Shown here in pieces: positions 34,218-53,877 of a stretch of 64,000 bases of DNA (position 1 is its first letter; every line of letters starts with the position of its first letter). The stretch lies in assembly GCF_964355755.1 (NCBI RefSeq), contig NC_092678.1, positions 21,610,922 to 21,674,921 on the forward strand, given 5' to 3'. The notes under the pieces are model-generated. The model was not told the DNA's origin, ran no database searches, and saw only the letters and a program-made list of their open reading frames with translations. The stretch is from Antedon mediterranea (Eukaryota; Echinodermata; Crinoidea; Comatulida; Antedonidae). The translations under genes and the position numbers were made by a program.

Positions 34218-35340
34218 GTGTAATATCAACAACGTCGTCATCTTCAATGTCGTCGTCCTTAAATAAATGCGTCTTCGAATTCAACGTTGTCTACGTCGAC
34301 AACCTCGTCTATGTGACCGTTTTTATAAATTAACATTATATTTCGTCGTCTTCGTTATCAATAGATAGATAGATCAATCAATAGATTTAATAATATACAA
34401 ATATTTATAATAAATAAAATATATATGATTGTTTTTAGTTCCATTGTTCCATAATTGTTTAAAGAAAAAAAACATATTTTTGTTAGTATGATTTACTACC
34501 TAGGAGATATGTTGAATGTTATAAATTAAAATAATAATTAAAATGATTTTCTTAAGCAAGTCAACGTATCAGCATAATTTGTTTAGTAAATAATAAATAA
34601 TTAAATTTATAATAATATTTTGATATAGAAATATTAGATTCATTTTTAAATCGATTTTTATGCAGGAAACAGGAAAAAATAAATAATAAATGTTGTCGTT
34701 GGTATAAACATGTATTTTAAATTTTAATTTTTATTTCTTGGATTTATGTATACAAAGAAAAATACTGTTATCAGATGACTGTGCTTGGTTGAATAAATAA
34801 ATAAATGTTTTTTGTGAAGTGAACTTCGTCGTGGACGCATGCAATAGAGTCGTCGTCGTTGTCGTCGACAGCAGCTCTTCTTTGATGACGTCAATATCTT
34901 TCATCGTCAGTATCGTCGTGGTTAATATCGTCATATTTGTTTTACAACAGTGTAATATCAACAACGTCGTCGTCCTTAAATAAATGCGTCTTCGACTGTC
35001 TACGTCGGAAACCTCGTCTATGTGACCGTTTTTTTAAATTAACATTATATTTCGTCGTCTTCGTTATCAATAGCGGCGTTGTTTTCGGTAAAAGTAATTG
35101 TCTTCAACGAAAACATGTCTTCGTCCTTAACTGCACCTCGACTTCAACGTTTTCTACGTCGACAACTTCGTCGTCTATGTTACCGTTTTTGTAAGGTAAC
35201 ATTATATTTCGTCGTCTTCGTTAGCAGTAGTGTCGTTGTCTTTGGTAAGGGTCGTTGCATCTTCAACGAAAACGTATCGTCGTTTTTAACTGCGTCTACG
35301 ATTTCAACATCGACAACTTCGTCGTCGAGATAGCTGTTTT
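34218..35340 (+). repeat. Degenerate GTCGTC-rich tandem repeat
   Basis: About four copies of a roughly 130-150 bp unit with the words CCTTAAATAAATGCGTCTTC, TCTACGTCGACAAC(C/T)TCGTC, TATGT(G/T)ACCGTTTTT and AACATTATATTTCGTCGTCT. One copy lies at 34.22-34.37 kb and three are joined head to tail at 34.95-35.34 kb. Similar words appear near 55.64-55.86 kb. Open frames across it are products of the repeat. Confidence 0.7.
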
Positions 35341-35594
35341 GTAGTATTAATATTTTTTAATAATCGTTCAGTTTCATATCTCTAAGCTCTCTTCTGTAGC
35401 TATAGTATTATAAAATAAATCAATATTTAGGCCGGTTATATATTACCTGTACACAGCTGTACACGGGATTCATACAGACAAAAACATTTTTATCTAATCT
35501 GTATTGTAACATTTTTCGTCAGTAACAGCGTTTAAATCGTATCATCGAAGGGCGTATGTCGCAACGCAAGTTGCGCTTACGTCATTTTCGCGTC

Positions 35595-35784
35595 TTAAGC
35601 GTGGTTCCCACTAGAACGCAACGTAGCGACCTATTGACGCAAAGTGATGTATTATTGCGTAATCACAAGTGGGATCGCAGGTTTTATTTCACGCTGGCGG
35701 GGGCAAACACAATTATTGGAAGGGCATTTTCTTACGTTGCGAAGGTTGCATTATGTTACGTCGCTATTGCGAACCAAGCTTTAG
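35595..35784. mobile_element. MITE, family A
   Basis: The left end GTGGTTCCCACTAGAACGCA and the right end CGAACCAAGCTTTA share family A termini; arms contain GCAACGTAGCGAC and TTACGTCGCTATTGC. Interior text differs from the other copies. It lies in the spacer downstream of the 63-bp array. Confidence 0.6.
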
Positions 35785-37429
35785 TGATCGGATTTGTCAC
35801 CATCAAAAGCTCTCATCCTGACGTCATCATCGCTCCAATCATTATTATTATTATTATTATTTTTATTTATAAAACCTCGCATAAGATATCGTAGAAAATC
35901 TCCAGAAAAAATAAAAACACCAGATTGTTTTAGTTGTGCATAAAATATGTAATTGAAAATTCAGTTACAGTAATTGTACTTTCCTACGATTATAATAGCT
36001 GAGCACCAAGAAATGAAATATATTACACGATGATCTTATAAAATATTGATAATTCTTAATGGTAACAATTATATAAACACTTGTTATTAATAATAATAAT
36101 CGCTGTCCAATATGAGGATGCCTAATTCCCGGTGGTAAAACTATTAGTAAAGTAAAGTGAACTCATCCCTGGTAAACTTATAACAACTTGTTCACTAAAG
36201 TATGTACTACTTACAGAAATGATTGTTCTGGTTACTAAATCAACTTAGGCCTACAGTGATAAATAACTTACATACATAAATAAATTATCTTACTTCTAGT
36301 ACAATTATAACACGTACAGTTAAAACAGATATGTACTTCTAAAAAAAATATGACTACACGTACGTCCAGTTAAACGTTTTAGTTACCAAATATTACCATA
36401 TCAAACTCCTTTCTTCGTTTACTCTTTAGAAAACAATACTATAAAAGCATTCCATACGAAAAAAAAAGGGATTTGTTTGTTAAATTTTTACGAGATTGTC
36501 CTAAATTAATTAACATATTACCAGGATTTTTATTTAACCTGGTGCCTATAGTAAACGCAATTAAACAATTGTGATCCAAAAGGCAATATATCTATATCTA
36601 ACTATTCATTTAAAATTATCCATTGTGTTGGGTGTGGCGTTAACACCATATTTTCATTTAGAAATGTTAGTCATATCGTCTAGCATACATTAACTAGTGC
36701 TTCTTGTATATAGACAATACCTCTACAAATGTGAGGCAGTGAAACGCATCAATATACACAGAATTGCACGTATAAAAACTGTACCATAATTATGAGCTTT
36801 TTACGCGCCGAGGAGTGAAGTGCATTTTTTGTTACAATTATGAAAACATTTTCTTTTGTCATATTTCACTACTTTTAATTTGGTTTCAATCATAAAAATA
36901 TATCATAATAATTATCAGAACTCGCTCTATTATAAACAAAGCATTTTAAAAACATTTTTTTTCTTTTGAGTAAACGTTCTATTGTTCTCATAATTAGTAT
37001 TAAAAACATCCAAAAATCGTCTAAATCTACAAAACAATCTATATTTCACATTCAAAATTACTTGTTGTATTTTATACAATATATTGCACTTTTCACTCCC
37101 AGTGGCCTGTTCCTCTGCGTGTGATCGCAGACAAAAATGTCAAGGAAAAACGAACTTTTCACAACAAATAGGGTACAGTTAACATTAAGTGAAAAAGAGG
37201 ACATTCATATTTTGTTTACAATTTTAATAAAAATCTATTTTAATATTTACATAGTGTGTAAATTATTCATCGTTTCGTCACGCTTCGCCGAATACAGCAG
37301 CAGAATGTGTTGAATCGAGAAAAGTGACGACACGCGGCAAATCCGTGAACCGTGTACAGAGTGCTGCGTTAAGTTCTGTAATGAAAAATTAAAATGAATG
37401 CAATAATCGTAATATACACTTCATCATCG

Positions 37430-37680
37430 TCATAATCATTGTCGTCATCATCTTCGTCAATCATCGTCACCATCATCATCGTCATCATTTTCGTCAATCA
37501 TCGCCGTCACCATCATCGTCATCATCGTTATGATCATCATTGTCGATCGTCATCATCATCATCATTGTCATCATCATCATCGTTATCATCATCATCGTTA
37601 TCATCATCGTCGTCGTCATCATCGTTGTCGTCATCATCATCGTTGTCATCAACCATCACCATCATCATGATCATCATCAC
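37430..37680. repeat. TCA/TCG trinucleotide microsatellite
   Basis: A compound microsatellite built of ATC, GTC and TCG triplets (CATCATCATCGTTATCATC and similar), about 250 bp. It ends roughly 60 bp beyond the stop codon of the peptide-precursor gene, so it may lie in that gene's 3' untranslated region. All frames are open through it, which explains the Ser- and Ile-rich ORFs. Confidence 0.9.
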
Positions 37681-37742
37681 ATCAATATTATTACAGCTTA
37701 TTATTACATTATTCTCAATTTGTTAGTCCCCACCTGTTATAT

Positions 37743-40025
37743 TCAAATGAGGTCCATCTTCTTAATCCTCTTCATCTTTGCATCCCTTTCAAGTTCGGCC
37801 ATTGAATGAATACTTCGTTTGAATAAGGCCGGATCCTCCACCATGCGACGTTCACGGTTGCTTCGTTGGTTTTTCCGTTGGTTTTTCATGAATTCTTCAA
37901 TCAATGGGCCTAATTCAGGGTGATCATCGATGAAAAGAAGCGGATGCAATCTTTTAGCGCGGTTCAGCTCCTGATTGTCCGCCGCTGCCATTTCCATTTC
38001 ATCATCCACCATGCGACGTTCACGGTTGTTTCGTTGGTTTTTCATGAATTCTTCAATCAATGGGCCTAATTCAGGGTGATCATCGATGAAAAGAAGCGGA
38101 TGCAATCTTTTAGCGCGGTTCAGCTCCTGATTGTCCGCCGCTGCCATTTCCATTTCATCGTCCACCATGCGACGTTCACGGTTGTTTCGTTGGTTTTTCA
38201 TGAATTCTTCAATCAATGGGCCTAATTTAGGGTGCTGATCGAGGAAAAGAATCGGATCCAATCTTTTAACGCGGTTCAGCTCCTGGTTGTCCGCCGCGGC
38301 CATTACTACTTCATCCATTCGTTTCTCCCGAAGCAAACCACCGCCGCCGTCGCTCCCTCTGCGCTCTCTATTAACCAACTCATCTTTATTCTATAAATAA
38401 ATAAAATTATGTATTAGGCCGCCTACAACCCATAGAGAATCATTGTTCTCAAAATAAACATTACCTGCCCTATACAACTGTAACCATTCTTATTTTGTGT
38501 AAACATTATTTTAAGAAATATTGTCTAATAATAAAATGTCAGTGTTGTTAAATAAACATAATAATACTGTATTCCAAATTTGTTCGTCCACTATATACTA
38601 AATTGCAATGCTTTCCATGAACTGGGAATTTATTTAATGGTTTAAAAAAAAATCAATTTCTGAGATCAATATAATTAATGTATTTGCCGCAGTACATTGA
38701 CATTAACATACAAAACCTCGAGTCGGTAAAACTAATTAACGTGGCCATCATCATGAATCGTGTTGTTCATTATTAAACCTTGTTCTGACTGCTGTCTGCT
38801 GTAAGCGGGAAAACAGAGACCACGTTCTCTCTACACAATGCAAAATGTACTTAAGACCGCGAGCCCACAACAGAACAATTAAATTTCGATTTTTCATTTA
38901 AACACAAGAGCATGGCCTTGTGTCAAATTACAATTCTATTAAATTGAGAAGAATTAATGCTTTGCAATTACTGTGTATTTTAATAGGTCTGTTTCTCAGT
39001 GACACCATCATAGAGATATCATTGTAGGCCTACACGCGTGTTTAAATGTTGATGGTAAAGGCCAATTTACACAGACGAGCGGTAGGGCCTAACGGTAAGC
39101 GGAAAATAAAACTAACATGGAATCTGCTATTTCTTATGACGATTTATACTAAACGTGGGCGGCAGTCGAGCGGGAACCCGCGCTCGGATAGTAGATACAA
39201 ATTCACGTGGGACAATCTACGCGGTTTCCGCTCGTCTGTGTAAATTGGCCATGATAATACAGTGGCTTTTGGACCGTACACCATGCGCGACTTTGCCGGG
39301 TCCGTTACTTGCCGGATAAGTTGGCTTCATTGCCAAATTACAATATCGCACTTTGGTTGAGTAGTGAACCATTTTACTGGGGTAGGCCTATAACGTAACT
39401 TGGGCCTCCTATCGTCACGTATAACGATATAAGTTAACAGAACCTCACGCATCTTGTTCTTACTACCTTTTTGAGATGCTTTGATCTTGTATTTTTCATG
39501 AATGGCGCGCCATACTATTATTGAGAGCAATACTATATATTTATCATACATAGGCCTATCTCTGCGAATCTTCATTTATACAACGGTTTTTTTATTAAGT
39601 ATTTCATAAATTTATATCTAAATCCATGTAATAGAAACATTACCTTGCGTTTAATATTATTTTGTAAAAGAAAACAGGTATCTTATCGAAGTGGGCCAAC
39701 GCATGCGCATTGTGTGGTTTTCACAGATTATTATAGGTTATCTATATCACAAAATTACACTTTTAAACATATAGAAGCGTTTGTACTTGTACATATTATA
39801 TACATATTAGGCCTATGCCTATACAGTTACTTAACAAATTGTAACATTATGAATGTATTAATGATTAATAATATTAAAGATATTGTCGTGAATTCTCTAT
39901 GTTCAATTGATCATTGCACTACCTGCAAAAATCATAATAATAAAAAGAATACATACCACTGGGATGGCTTCGGACGTCACTAAAATGACAACGATCCCGT
40001 ACACAAATAACAGCTTAGAATACAT
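37743..40025 (-). CDS. Secreted multi-copy peptide precursor (candidate neuropeptide/hormone)
   Basis: Minus-strand exons: 39957-40025 (ATG at 40025) and 37743-38390, joined in phase 0 by a GTATGT...TATAG intron, 238 residues. Exon 1 encodes a classic signal peptide (MYSKLLFVYGIVVILVTSEA). Exon 2 has no Cys and three tandem units, each an acidic spacer (MAAADNQELN) ending RVKR or RAKR, then a core of about 30 residues patterned L-H/D-P-x-L-F-x-D-x-H-P-x-L-G-P-L-I-E-E-F-M-K-N-Q-R, ending RERR. RxKR and RxRR are furin-type sites, so three similar peptides would be released. A final segment has KR sites flanking SIHSMAELERDAKM. No C-terminal Gly for amidation is seen. Signal peptide, dibasic sites and repeated peptides are the hallmark of neuropeptide precursors; I do not recognise the peptide family. 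Units are 156-168 bp and nearly identical in DNA, suggesting recent or concerted duplication. Confidence 0.8.
39055..39253. mobile_element. MITE, family D (well preserved)
   Basis: The left end AAAGGCCAATTTACACAGAC followed by GAGCGG is the reverse complement of the right end, CCGCTCGTCTGTGTAAATTG followed by GCC. The interior has AACGGTAAGCGGAAA and its partner TACGCGGTTTCCGC. It lies inside the intron of the peptide-precursor gene. Confidence 0.85.
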
Positions 40026-41049
40026 TTTTAATATACAGTACCGTATACGTATAAAACGTTGACAAAATAACGTGCTTCGTTTTCAAGCTTAAAGCGTGTT
40101 CACATGTCGCTTTCCCGACCCTTTCTGCTGATTATATATCCGTGTGCAGGGTTGTTACTGCGCATCTCAGTAATTAATTATCATTTTGCAAATGATATGT
40201 CCGTCGCACAAAGCCTTTGATAGATCGTTGCTATGGTTTTCGTCAGACGAAAAGCTGATTATGTATAATTTATGCGCATATCGCATTGGTCGTAATTTCA
40301 GTCGCTCATTCCCATGAGACTTACTGTGTCAAACGGTATAATGTTGATATTTAATATTAATAACTCATCGTACGCTGATAAAATATTCATTTATTGAAAA
40401 AACGTTTTATTTTATATTTACCAATACATGTTCATAATTTAATATTTCTTCACTGTCCTATAATGAAATATTACAAATTAATTTTAGGTGAATATTATTA
40501 AACTACTACTGTATATAATATTAATTATTATTTTTAGGCAAAATTATTTTTACATTGTTTATTTTAGTGATTGTTATGGTAGCAACACACATAAGTGTTG
40601 TCTGTTATTTTAATTTGTAGTCTACAAAAACGTTTTGTAAAAAGACAAATAAATAAAAATATCAAAATAAGATTATGCCAATACTTTTGATTCAAATAAT
40701 TGTATATTAAAATATTATACTAATGTTTTCATTGAAAAAAAGGAAAACATTTAGTGTCTTACATATAGTATTAGGCCTATATGCGGTGTAAGCTATAACT
40801 GGTACAAGTGATAACACTTAATTTTCAAAAATCCGCAGCCATGAAACAGCGGACTTAAACTTATTTAACGTACAAACTTATATCGTATGCATTTGAGTAC
40901 GCGTGCGCAAACTTGGTGTCTATTGCGTGATTCCATCGAGTTATTATAGATTGACTAGAGGGCGTACTCCTACGGCAATTAAATAATAATACCTCGAATG
41001 GTTATTTCTCATAATGATATTATAGATGGCGCTATATCGCTAACTTTTT

Positions 41050-43741
41050 TCACCAGTCTGCTCCATTTGAAATGCCAATAACACAACAAGCCAAACGCAT
41101 ACCAGCGTTTCCTGTAGTGTGGCTACCAACATTGTCCTCGGTACCCAAGTCGTCTCGTCCCATGTGTAGCTTCGGTGTAAAAAAAAAGACAACTAAAATC
41201 ACTCTACTCTACACTATCAAATTTTATGTGACCAAAAAATGTGATGTGCCCATGTATGGACATGATGATGTCATATCACTACCAATACCATATGTGGGTA
41301 TATCACAGACTTCCATATTTGTGCACATCACACTTTGTCAAAATAGTTTGATAGTGTAGAGCAATTATTATTTAAAATATTGAATTTTCAAATTAATTTC
41401 AACAATACTGATCGTCTTTTAGTGGAAATTCCAGAAAAAATTCATAGATATGTTGTGACTTTGTTCATACGTAATACTTGTATATTGTAAAAATAAGATA
41501 TTTACCACAATTCCTCGGCCAATGATCGAATTATCTCCCGTTAATTTAGCTATCGATTCTTCCATACTGATATTAATAGTTCCTTTACCGCTCACATCAA
41601 CGTTACCCAAGTCACCTACGTGTCTTGAAATATAATAACAAAAAGCTAGGACACAATTACAATATCTAATGTCGATGCAAATTAGAAAAATTATTTTTTT
41701 TTAAACACGCACTACGACCGGCCTCATGTAACACCTCTATTTAAGGTACAGTTTGTGGGTGTCTCCTCAATTCGATCTCACCTTTCTTTTGCATTTCTTG
41801 GCCCATGGGCTTTTCCGAGAGGATTGTAGTGGCCGCCCATTGAATTACAACCATGCGTCATGTCTCCTAGTTCGTGCACGTGAAATCCGTGTCGTGAATA
41901 ATAATGTTGAAATCCATAAAGATATCCTTTTATTTCAAGAGCTGAAGTTGATGTCTAAAAAAATATCAACATTAACAATTGTGACGTAATCAATCTAGTG
42001 GTAAACAACGATCAGAGTTTTGTTTTTACAAATTTTTAATACAAAGCCAAAGAGTAACTTTAAATGACGTACATTTTGTCGAAGATTAATCGAGCCGGTG
42101 ATTGGTTGGTAGTAACGAATTCCTAGCGCTACGTTCGGCATCATTCGGCAATTTCCGTAAACCGGCTGTTCGGTTAAACCTAAACCTTTAAAAGAAATTT
42201 TGAAAATGCACCAACTTTCTAATTTGATTTAATATTCATTTCACTATATATCAACGAAGAACAAGCACAACAAAAATAAAATAACTCACTATGGTAGAAC
42301 TGTTGAGGGGGACCCTTGATTGAATTTTAACATTAAAATAATCTATTAGGAAGGGCGGAGGGTGGGTATATAGAAACAGAAGATAAGTGAGAAAAAAGGA
42401 GTTTTGTAGGACCACCTCCCGGCCAAATCTGACCAACACTTTTTAATCATTTTTTATGAAGCAAATAAACACGAAAATAGTTTGTTCAACCCCGTATAAA
42501 AGTTGACAAAACACTGTCAAGGTTAGCTATTCTCGACAAGGAGTTACTTTAGGCCTAGAGTTAAAATATGAATGACAGTTTATCAAAGTAATTTGAAAGG
42601 AGGTCAATGATTTAAAAATTCCGATCAATTGATTTCGGAAATGTACTCGCTCATCCCAATTACTTACTTAGCAGATTCCAAAATAAATTGGCCAGTCATG
42701 CGTTATAATCGATGTTTGGATTACTACTCCAAAGTTTAAAGTGACAAAAAATTAAGTTTACTTAATAAAATCCAAACAATGTTTTCGTTAATTTGTGACG
42801 GTTTGTTCGCGGGGATGATGAATATGGGTCAAATTGCCTTAATTTGAATCCATTTTATTTATGTTTAATTACAATATTGTCATACTGTTATATGTAGGGT
42901 ATAACGAAGGGATTACCGTGCACCCCCATGATGTATTGTTGAAGAATTAAGTTTCCGTTGTTGAATAAATGAGTTCTTTTACTTTTTTATTTTTTTATTT
43001 TTAACGCAAGGAATTTGACCAATCAATGAATTTTAATCGAACTGCGTTCTAGTGATGATTTGACCAATCACAAGTGATGGATCATCCGAAGCTTGTCATT
43101 GGTCAACTCGCTTGCGTTGTGTTTACGTCCTTTTTACGGGAACTATGGGTTTATGACGACACAATCCAATGATGTACGCGCAGCGTAATTTTACCAATCA
43201 CAAGTGATGGTTACAATGATTGAACATGTTGCGTTGCACGTGTTTTGTTGCGTTCTAGGAACCATGTTTAAACTACTAGCAGACATCAGGCCATTAGTTG
43301 ATAAATGTCTTTAGAGTGTAAATTTACTAATGTCTAGGGGGCAAGTAATATGATATTATTTCAGCTTCCTTACCTTGCGTTTCTGAGAGTAAATTATGAA
43401 CCTCTAACAACCGATCCACATCGTATCGAAGCTTAATCATTTCTTCTTCAACCAAAGTCATACGATCTATAAAGAAAACAGTTGTTACAATCGTGACAAA
43501 ATATATTCATATTTAAAATGTGTTTGGCGTATCGTGCCAGGAATTCCATTGTATATACCCATTGTGTAATGGAATTATCTTTCTATATTACGACCTATAT
43601 ATTTTAAATAATTAGGCCTACATGCATCAATCAAAGTTGATACTAAGTGATCTAGCTCTTACCTGGCATTACTTGGGTATCTGCAGAAGTTGAAAAAATC
43701 ATCACCATGGCAGCCAGAAGCGCACGATTTATAAAATGCAT
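41050..43741 (-). CDS. Extracellular Cu/Zn superoxide dismutase
   Basis: Six minus-strand exons: 43663-43741 (ATG), 43374-43466, 42073-42185, 41782-41954, 41506-41623, 41050-41169 (TGA); all phases agree, 231 residues. It converts superoxide to oxygen and hydrogen peroxide outside the cell. Residues 1-20 are a signal peptide ([20 protein letters not shown]). Residues 28-57 form a charged helix with heptad-like spacing ([20 protein letters not shown]), likely for oligomerisation as in vertebrate SOD3. The catalytic domain (about 67-231) has every expected ligand: Cu by His120, His122 and His194; bridging His137; Zn by His145, His154 and Asp157, with the 8-9-3 spacing of the family. Cys131 can pair with a Cys of the C-terminal CC (220-221), and Arg217 matches the active-site Arg. 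[12 protein letters not shown] near the end resembles SOD3 more than cytosolic SOD1. A family B MITE sits in the last intron. Confidence 0.96.
41205..41360. mobile_element. MITE, family B
   Basis: The left end CTCTACACTATCAAATTTTA faces the right end TTTGATAGTGTAGAGCA. The core has TGTGATGTGCCCATGTATGG and TCATATCACTACCA. It is inserted in the last SOD intron, about 35 bp from the final exon's acceptor. Confidence 0.75.
43000..43270. mobile_element. Family-A-related MITE cluster (decayed)
   Basis: It shows the family A internal words TTGACCAATCACAAGTGATG (twice), GTCATTGGTCAACTCGCTTG and GTTTACGTCC, with a right end CGTTCTAGGAACCATG. The termini are worn, and it may be one element duplicated or two overlapping ones. 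It lies in the SOD intron between 42185 and 43374. Confidence 0.55.
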
Positions 43742-46250
43742 CGTGAGAGAAGAAATCGTCAACTCTTGTGTAGATGCAAACCACATAACACTTTAGAATT
43801 TGGAAGACCAATACGGGGCTTTTATAGATCCACACACGGAAATTGTCGTCGTATTCTCTTCGCGTTGATAGGTCCGGGGTAAACAAACCTATTAATAATT
43901 GTAATATAAAACTTCCTAGTCTCCGAAAACTTTTAATAATAATTTCACAAAACGAAATGTTTTGGAGGTGGTTCACTTTACAGGTCTTATTCAAAGACTA
44001 GTACTCTACAACATGAATCGATCAAGCTTTATAAACTTTTTTATTGGCATAACTTTTTAACTTTGTAGCAAGAATATGTTTATACATTTTAAAACTCATT
44101 GTCGCATTCTTTTGATTTCATAATTGTAACGAAATACTCATTTTACCAGGAATGTTGAATGATTCTATTGACGTTACACATACTTTTTTTGTATGTTGTG
44201 TTGTCTTATTTATTTATCATTTTAATCAAGTCGTCCAAACGTCTTGATAGAGAGATGAAGCAAAAAGAGCACCGCTAGTGTAGTGATGCAGAGAGAAAGG
44301 TTTTTCCCAAACATCCTTAAAACACGACAACCACAACCATGCCAACTTGTGACAAATCCGTCCAGATGATTTTCATATGGAACTGATTGACGTCTAACAA
44401 TGTATGCAAGAAGCCCTCTATCGAATGTATTCTTTTAAATTGTTTTTTAAAAAGAAATATTTTTTTTTTAGTGTCCGATACACGAATTTAACTATATTAA
44501 ATTTATATTTTAACCATACACCAATTAAATGGAGGCTTACAATTACATCTTGGCCTACCTGTATCTTATGTATCTCTGTATCCGTAACGTACAAACACAT
44601 CTCTGGCGTCTTCGAAATTGAAGTATTTAAAGTGTAGTTTTATTGTAATACAGTTATTTTGGTATTTGTTCACTCATAACTTTTAATTAGTGTTTTTGTT
44701 GAAAAACGTATTGTCGGGACGAACCCCATGACGTCATCGAATTATACGCTTGATTTCACTCAAGGTCAACGCCAGCCAATCCGCGGCCTGTAGGCGCTCC
44801 CCATCACCACACACGCGATCGTCTACCATCAACTATTCCTTCACTACGAAAAGTTTTGAATAAAACCAGGTCGTTGATTTTCAAAAACAAGTCCGATTGG
44901 TGAGTATTCTTTTATTATCTACGCTTTAACCGTAAACTAGACAAACATTTATAGATCAAGGTTTGCTCTAAATGCCTAATTAAGTACTGTTTGATGTATG
45001 ATTTCTAAGTCTATATTTTCCCCTGTCTCCCAGATATACCATCCTTTTCACTTTGGGACGGAAACACCGTGCACACGCCCTTTTCGCCGGTTGTTTTGCT
45101 GGCACGCCAGCGGAAAAATCTAAACTGTTAACCCTGGAAATAATATTCGGAAGGAAGTTTGTAAACTGGATATTTCTGCATATATTGCACAGTATTTATT
45201 TTCCAGTTTGTGAATATATGAATAATCATATTCAATAGTTGATTTGCTGTGAATTTTTGTTTCAATTTGTATGAATAAGTAAGCTACTAGGCTAGACCTT
45301 TATTTTAGGCTAAACGGGGGCTAAACAATATATTTGAAAAGCCGGCTGTAAAATAGACTGTCGTGATCTACTTCATTGTATTGGAACAAACAGATGGTAT
45401 CGTCATTGTCATAACGTCTGAATCGTTTGATTGTGTCCATGCTAGGCTATGTTGATTAGATAAAAAAAAACAAAACAATTCCTAGCATGAAATTGTCAAA
45501 CATTTGATTTTAGTTTAAAAATTAATGAGTACTGTAAGTGTAAAAAAAATACACTAACCAATGAACCCCCCAAATTGATGAATTCCTGCAGTAGATGCAA
45601 TTAAATTAATTAATTATGTAGGCCTATATTGATTAGGTATATTATTCATAAACATCCATCTCGGTCTGTGTAGTTATTTAACACCTTTGGGGAATTGACT
45701 GAGATGATGGCTGTGTTAAGCCGTCCTTCAGCTCTCTACACAGTAATATCATCAAGTTCATTTCTATATTAAGTGACTACAGTATTGATTATGGATGTCC
45801 CCACCATCTCAATCTGTTTTGTCAGTGTATTGTGTATCAGCAAATTCCACAACTTTATGCATATTAATTCAGGGACTGAATTTTAACAGTAGATTTCATA
45901 GTAAATTAACAAATCATGTGAAATCACTTATTAAATATTAAATTGTATCATAACAATAGGAAGGTCATGTACATAGTCTTTCTTAAGCTCTGTCCACACT
46001 AGTTTGACAAAAAAGCTACTACTAACTAGCATAAGTAGGCCTACATGTATTTCTCTGGTTATCATAAGTAAAGGAATGCTAGGCCTCAAAAAGAGATTAC
46101 AAAACGTTATACTGCAGTTATACAGTAGTACATGATTATCAGGCTGTAAAAATATGTTATACAGTAACACATTAAGTAATATAAACTGTTTTTCTATCAT
46201 AGTGTGAATAGCTTTTCAACTTCTTGCTTTTAGATAAACAATTTTTAGCC
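43742..46250. other. Divergent spacer between SOD and calcyphosin genes
   Basis: It holds the SOD upstream region on the minus strand and the calcyphosin upstream region on the plus strand. CATTGACGT- and GTGACGTCA-like words are scattered, including ATGACGTCATCG near 44730. A fragment of family B (CTCTGTCCACACTAGTTTGA) is at about 45990. No additional gene is supported. Confidence 0.5.
44830..44899 (+). other. Possible non-coding first exon of calcyphosin
   Basis: A good donor (CCGATTG then GTGAGT) at 44900 follows a stretch that is less AT-rich than its surroundings, about 1.3 kb before an acceptor (CTTTTAG) at 46231-46233. The coding exon then starts with a 17-base leader before ATG 46251. 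The 5' limit is not visible; the assignment is inference from splice words alone. Confidence 0.3.

Positions 46251-53877
<7,627 letters not shown>

Larger units (their letters stand above)
33536..37742. other. Gene-free spacer
   Basis: AT-rich DNA with a GTCGTC-rich repeat (34.2-35.3 kb), a family A MITE (35.6-35.8 kb) and a TCA/TCG microsatellite (37.4-37.7 kb). From 35.8 to 37.4 kb I see nothing. Short ORFs in this span are low complexity (Ser, Thr, Ile, His runs) and not supported as genes. Confidence 0.6.

Noticed and set aside
37439-37809. Ser-, Ile- and His-rich ORFs on the plus strand
   Set aside because: They are translations of a TCA/TCG microsatellite.
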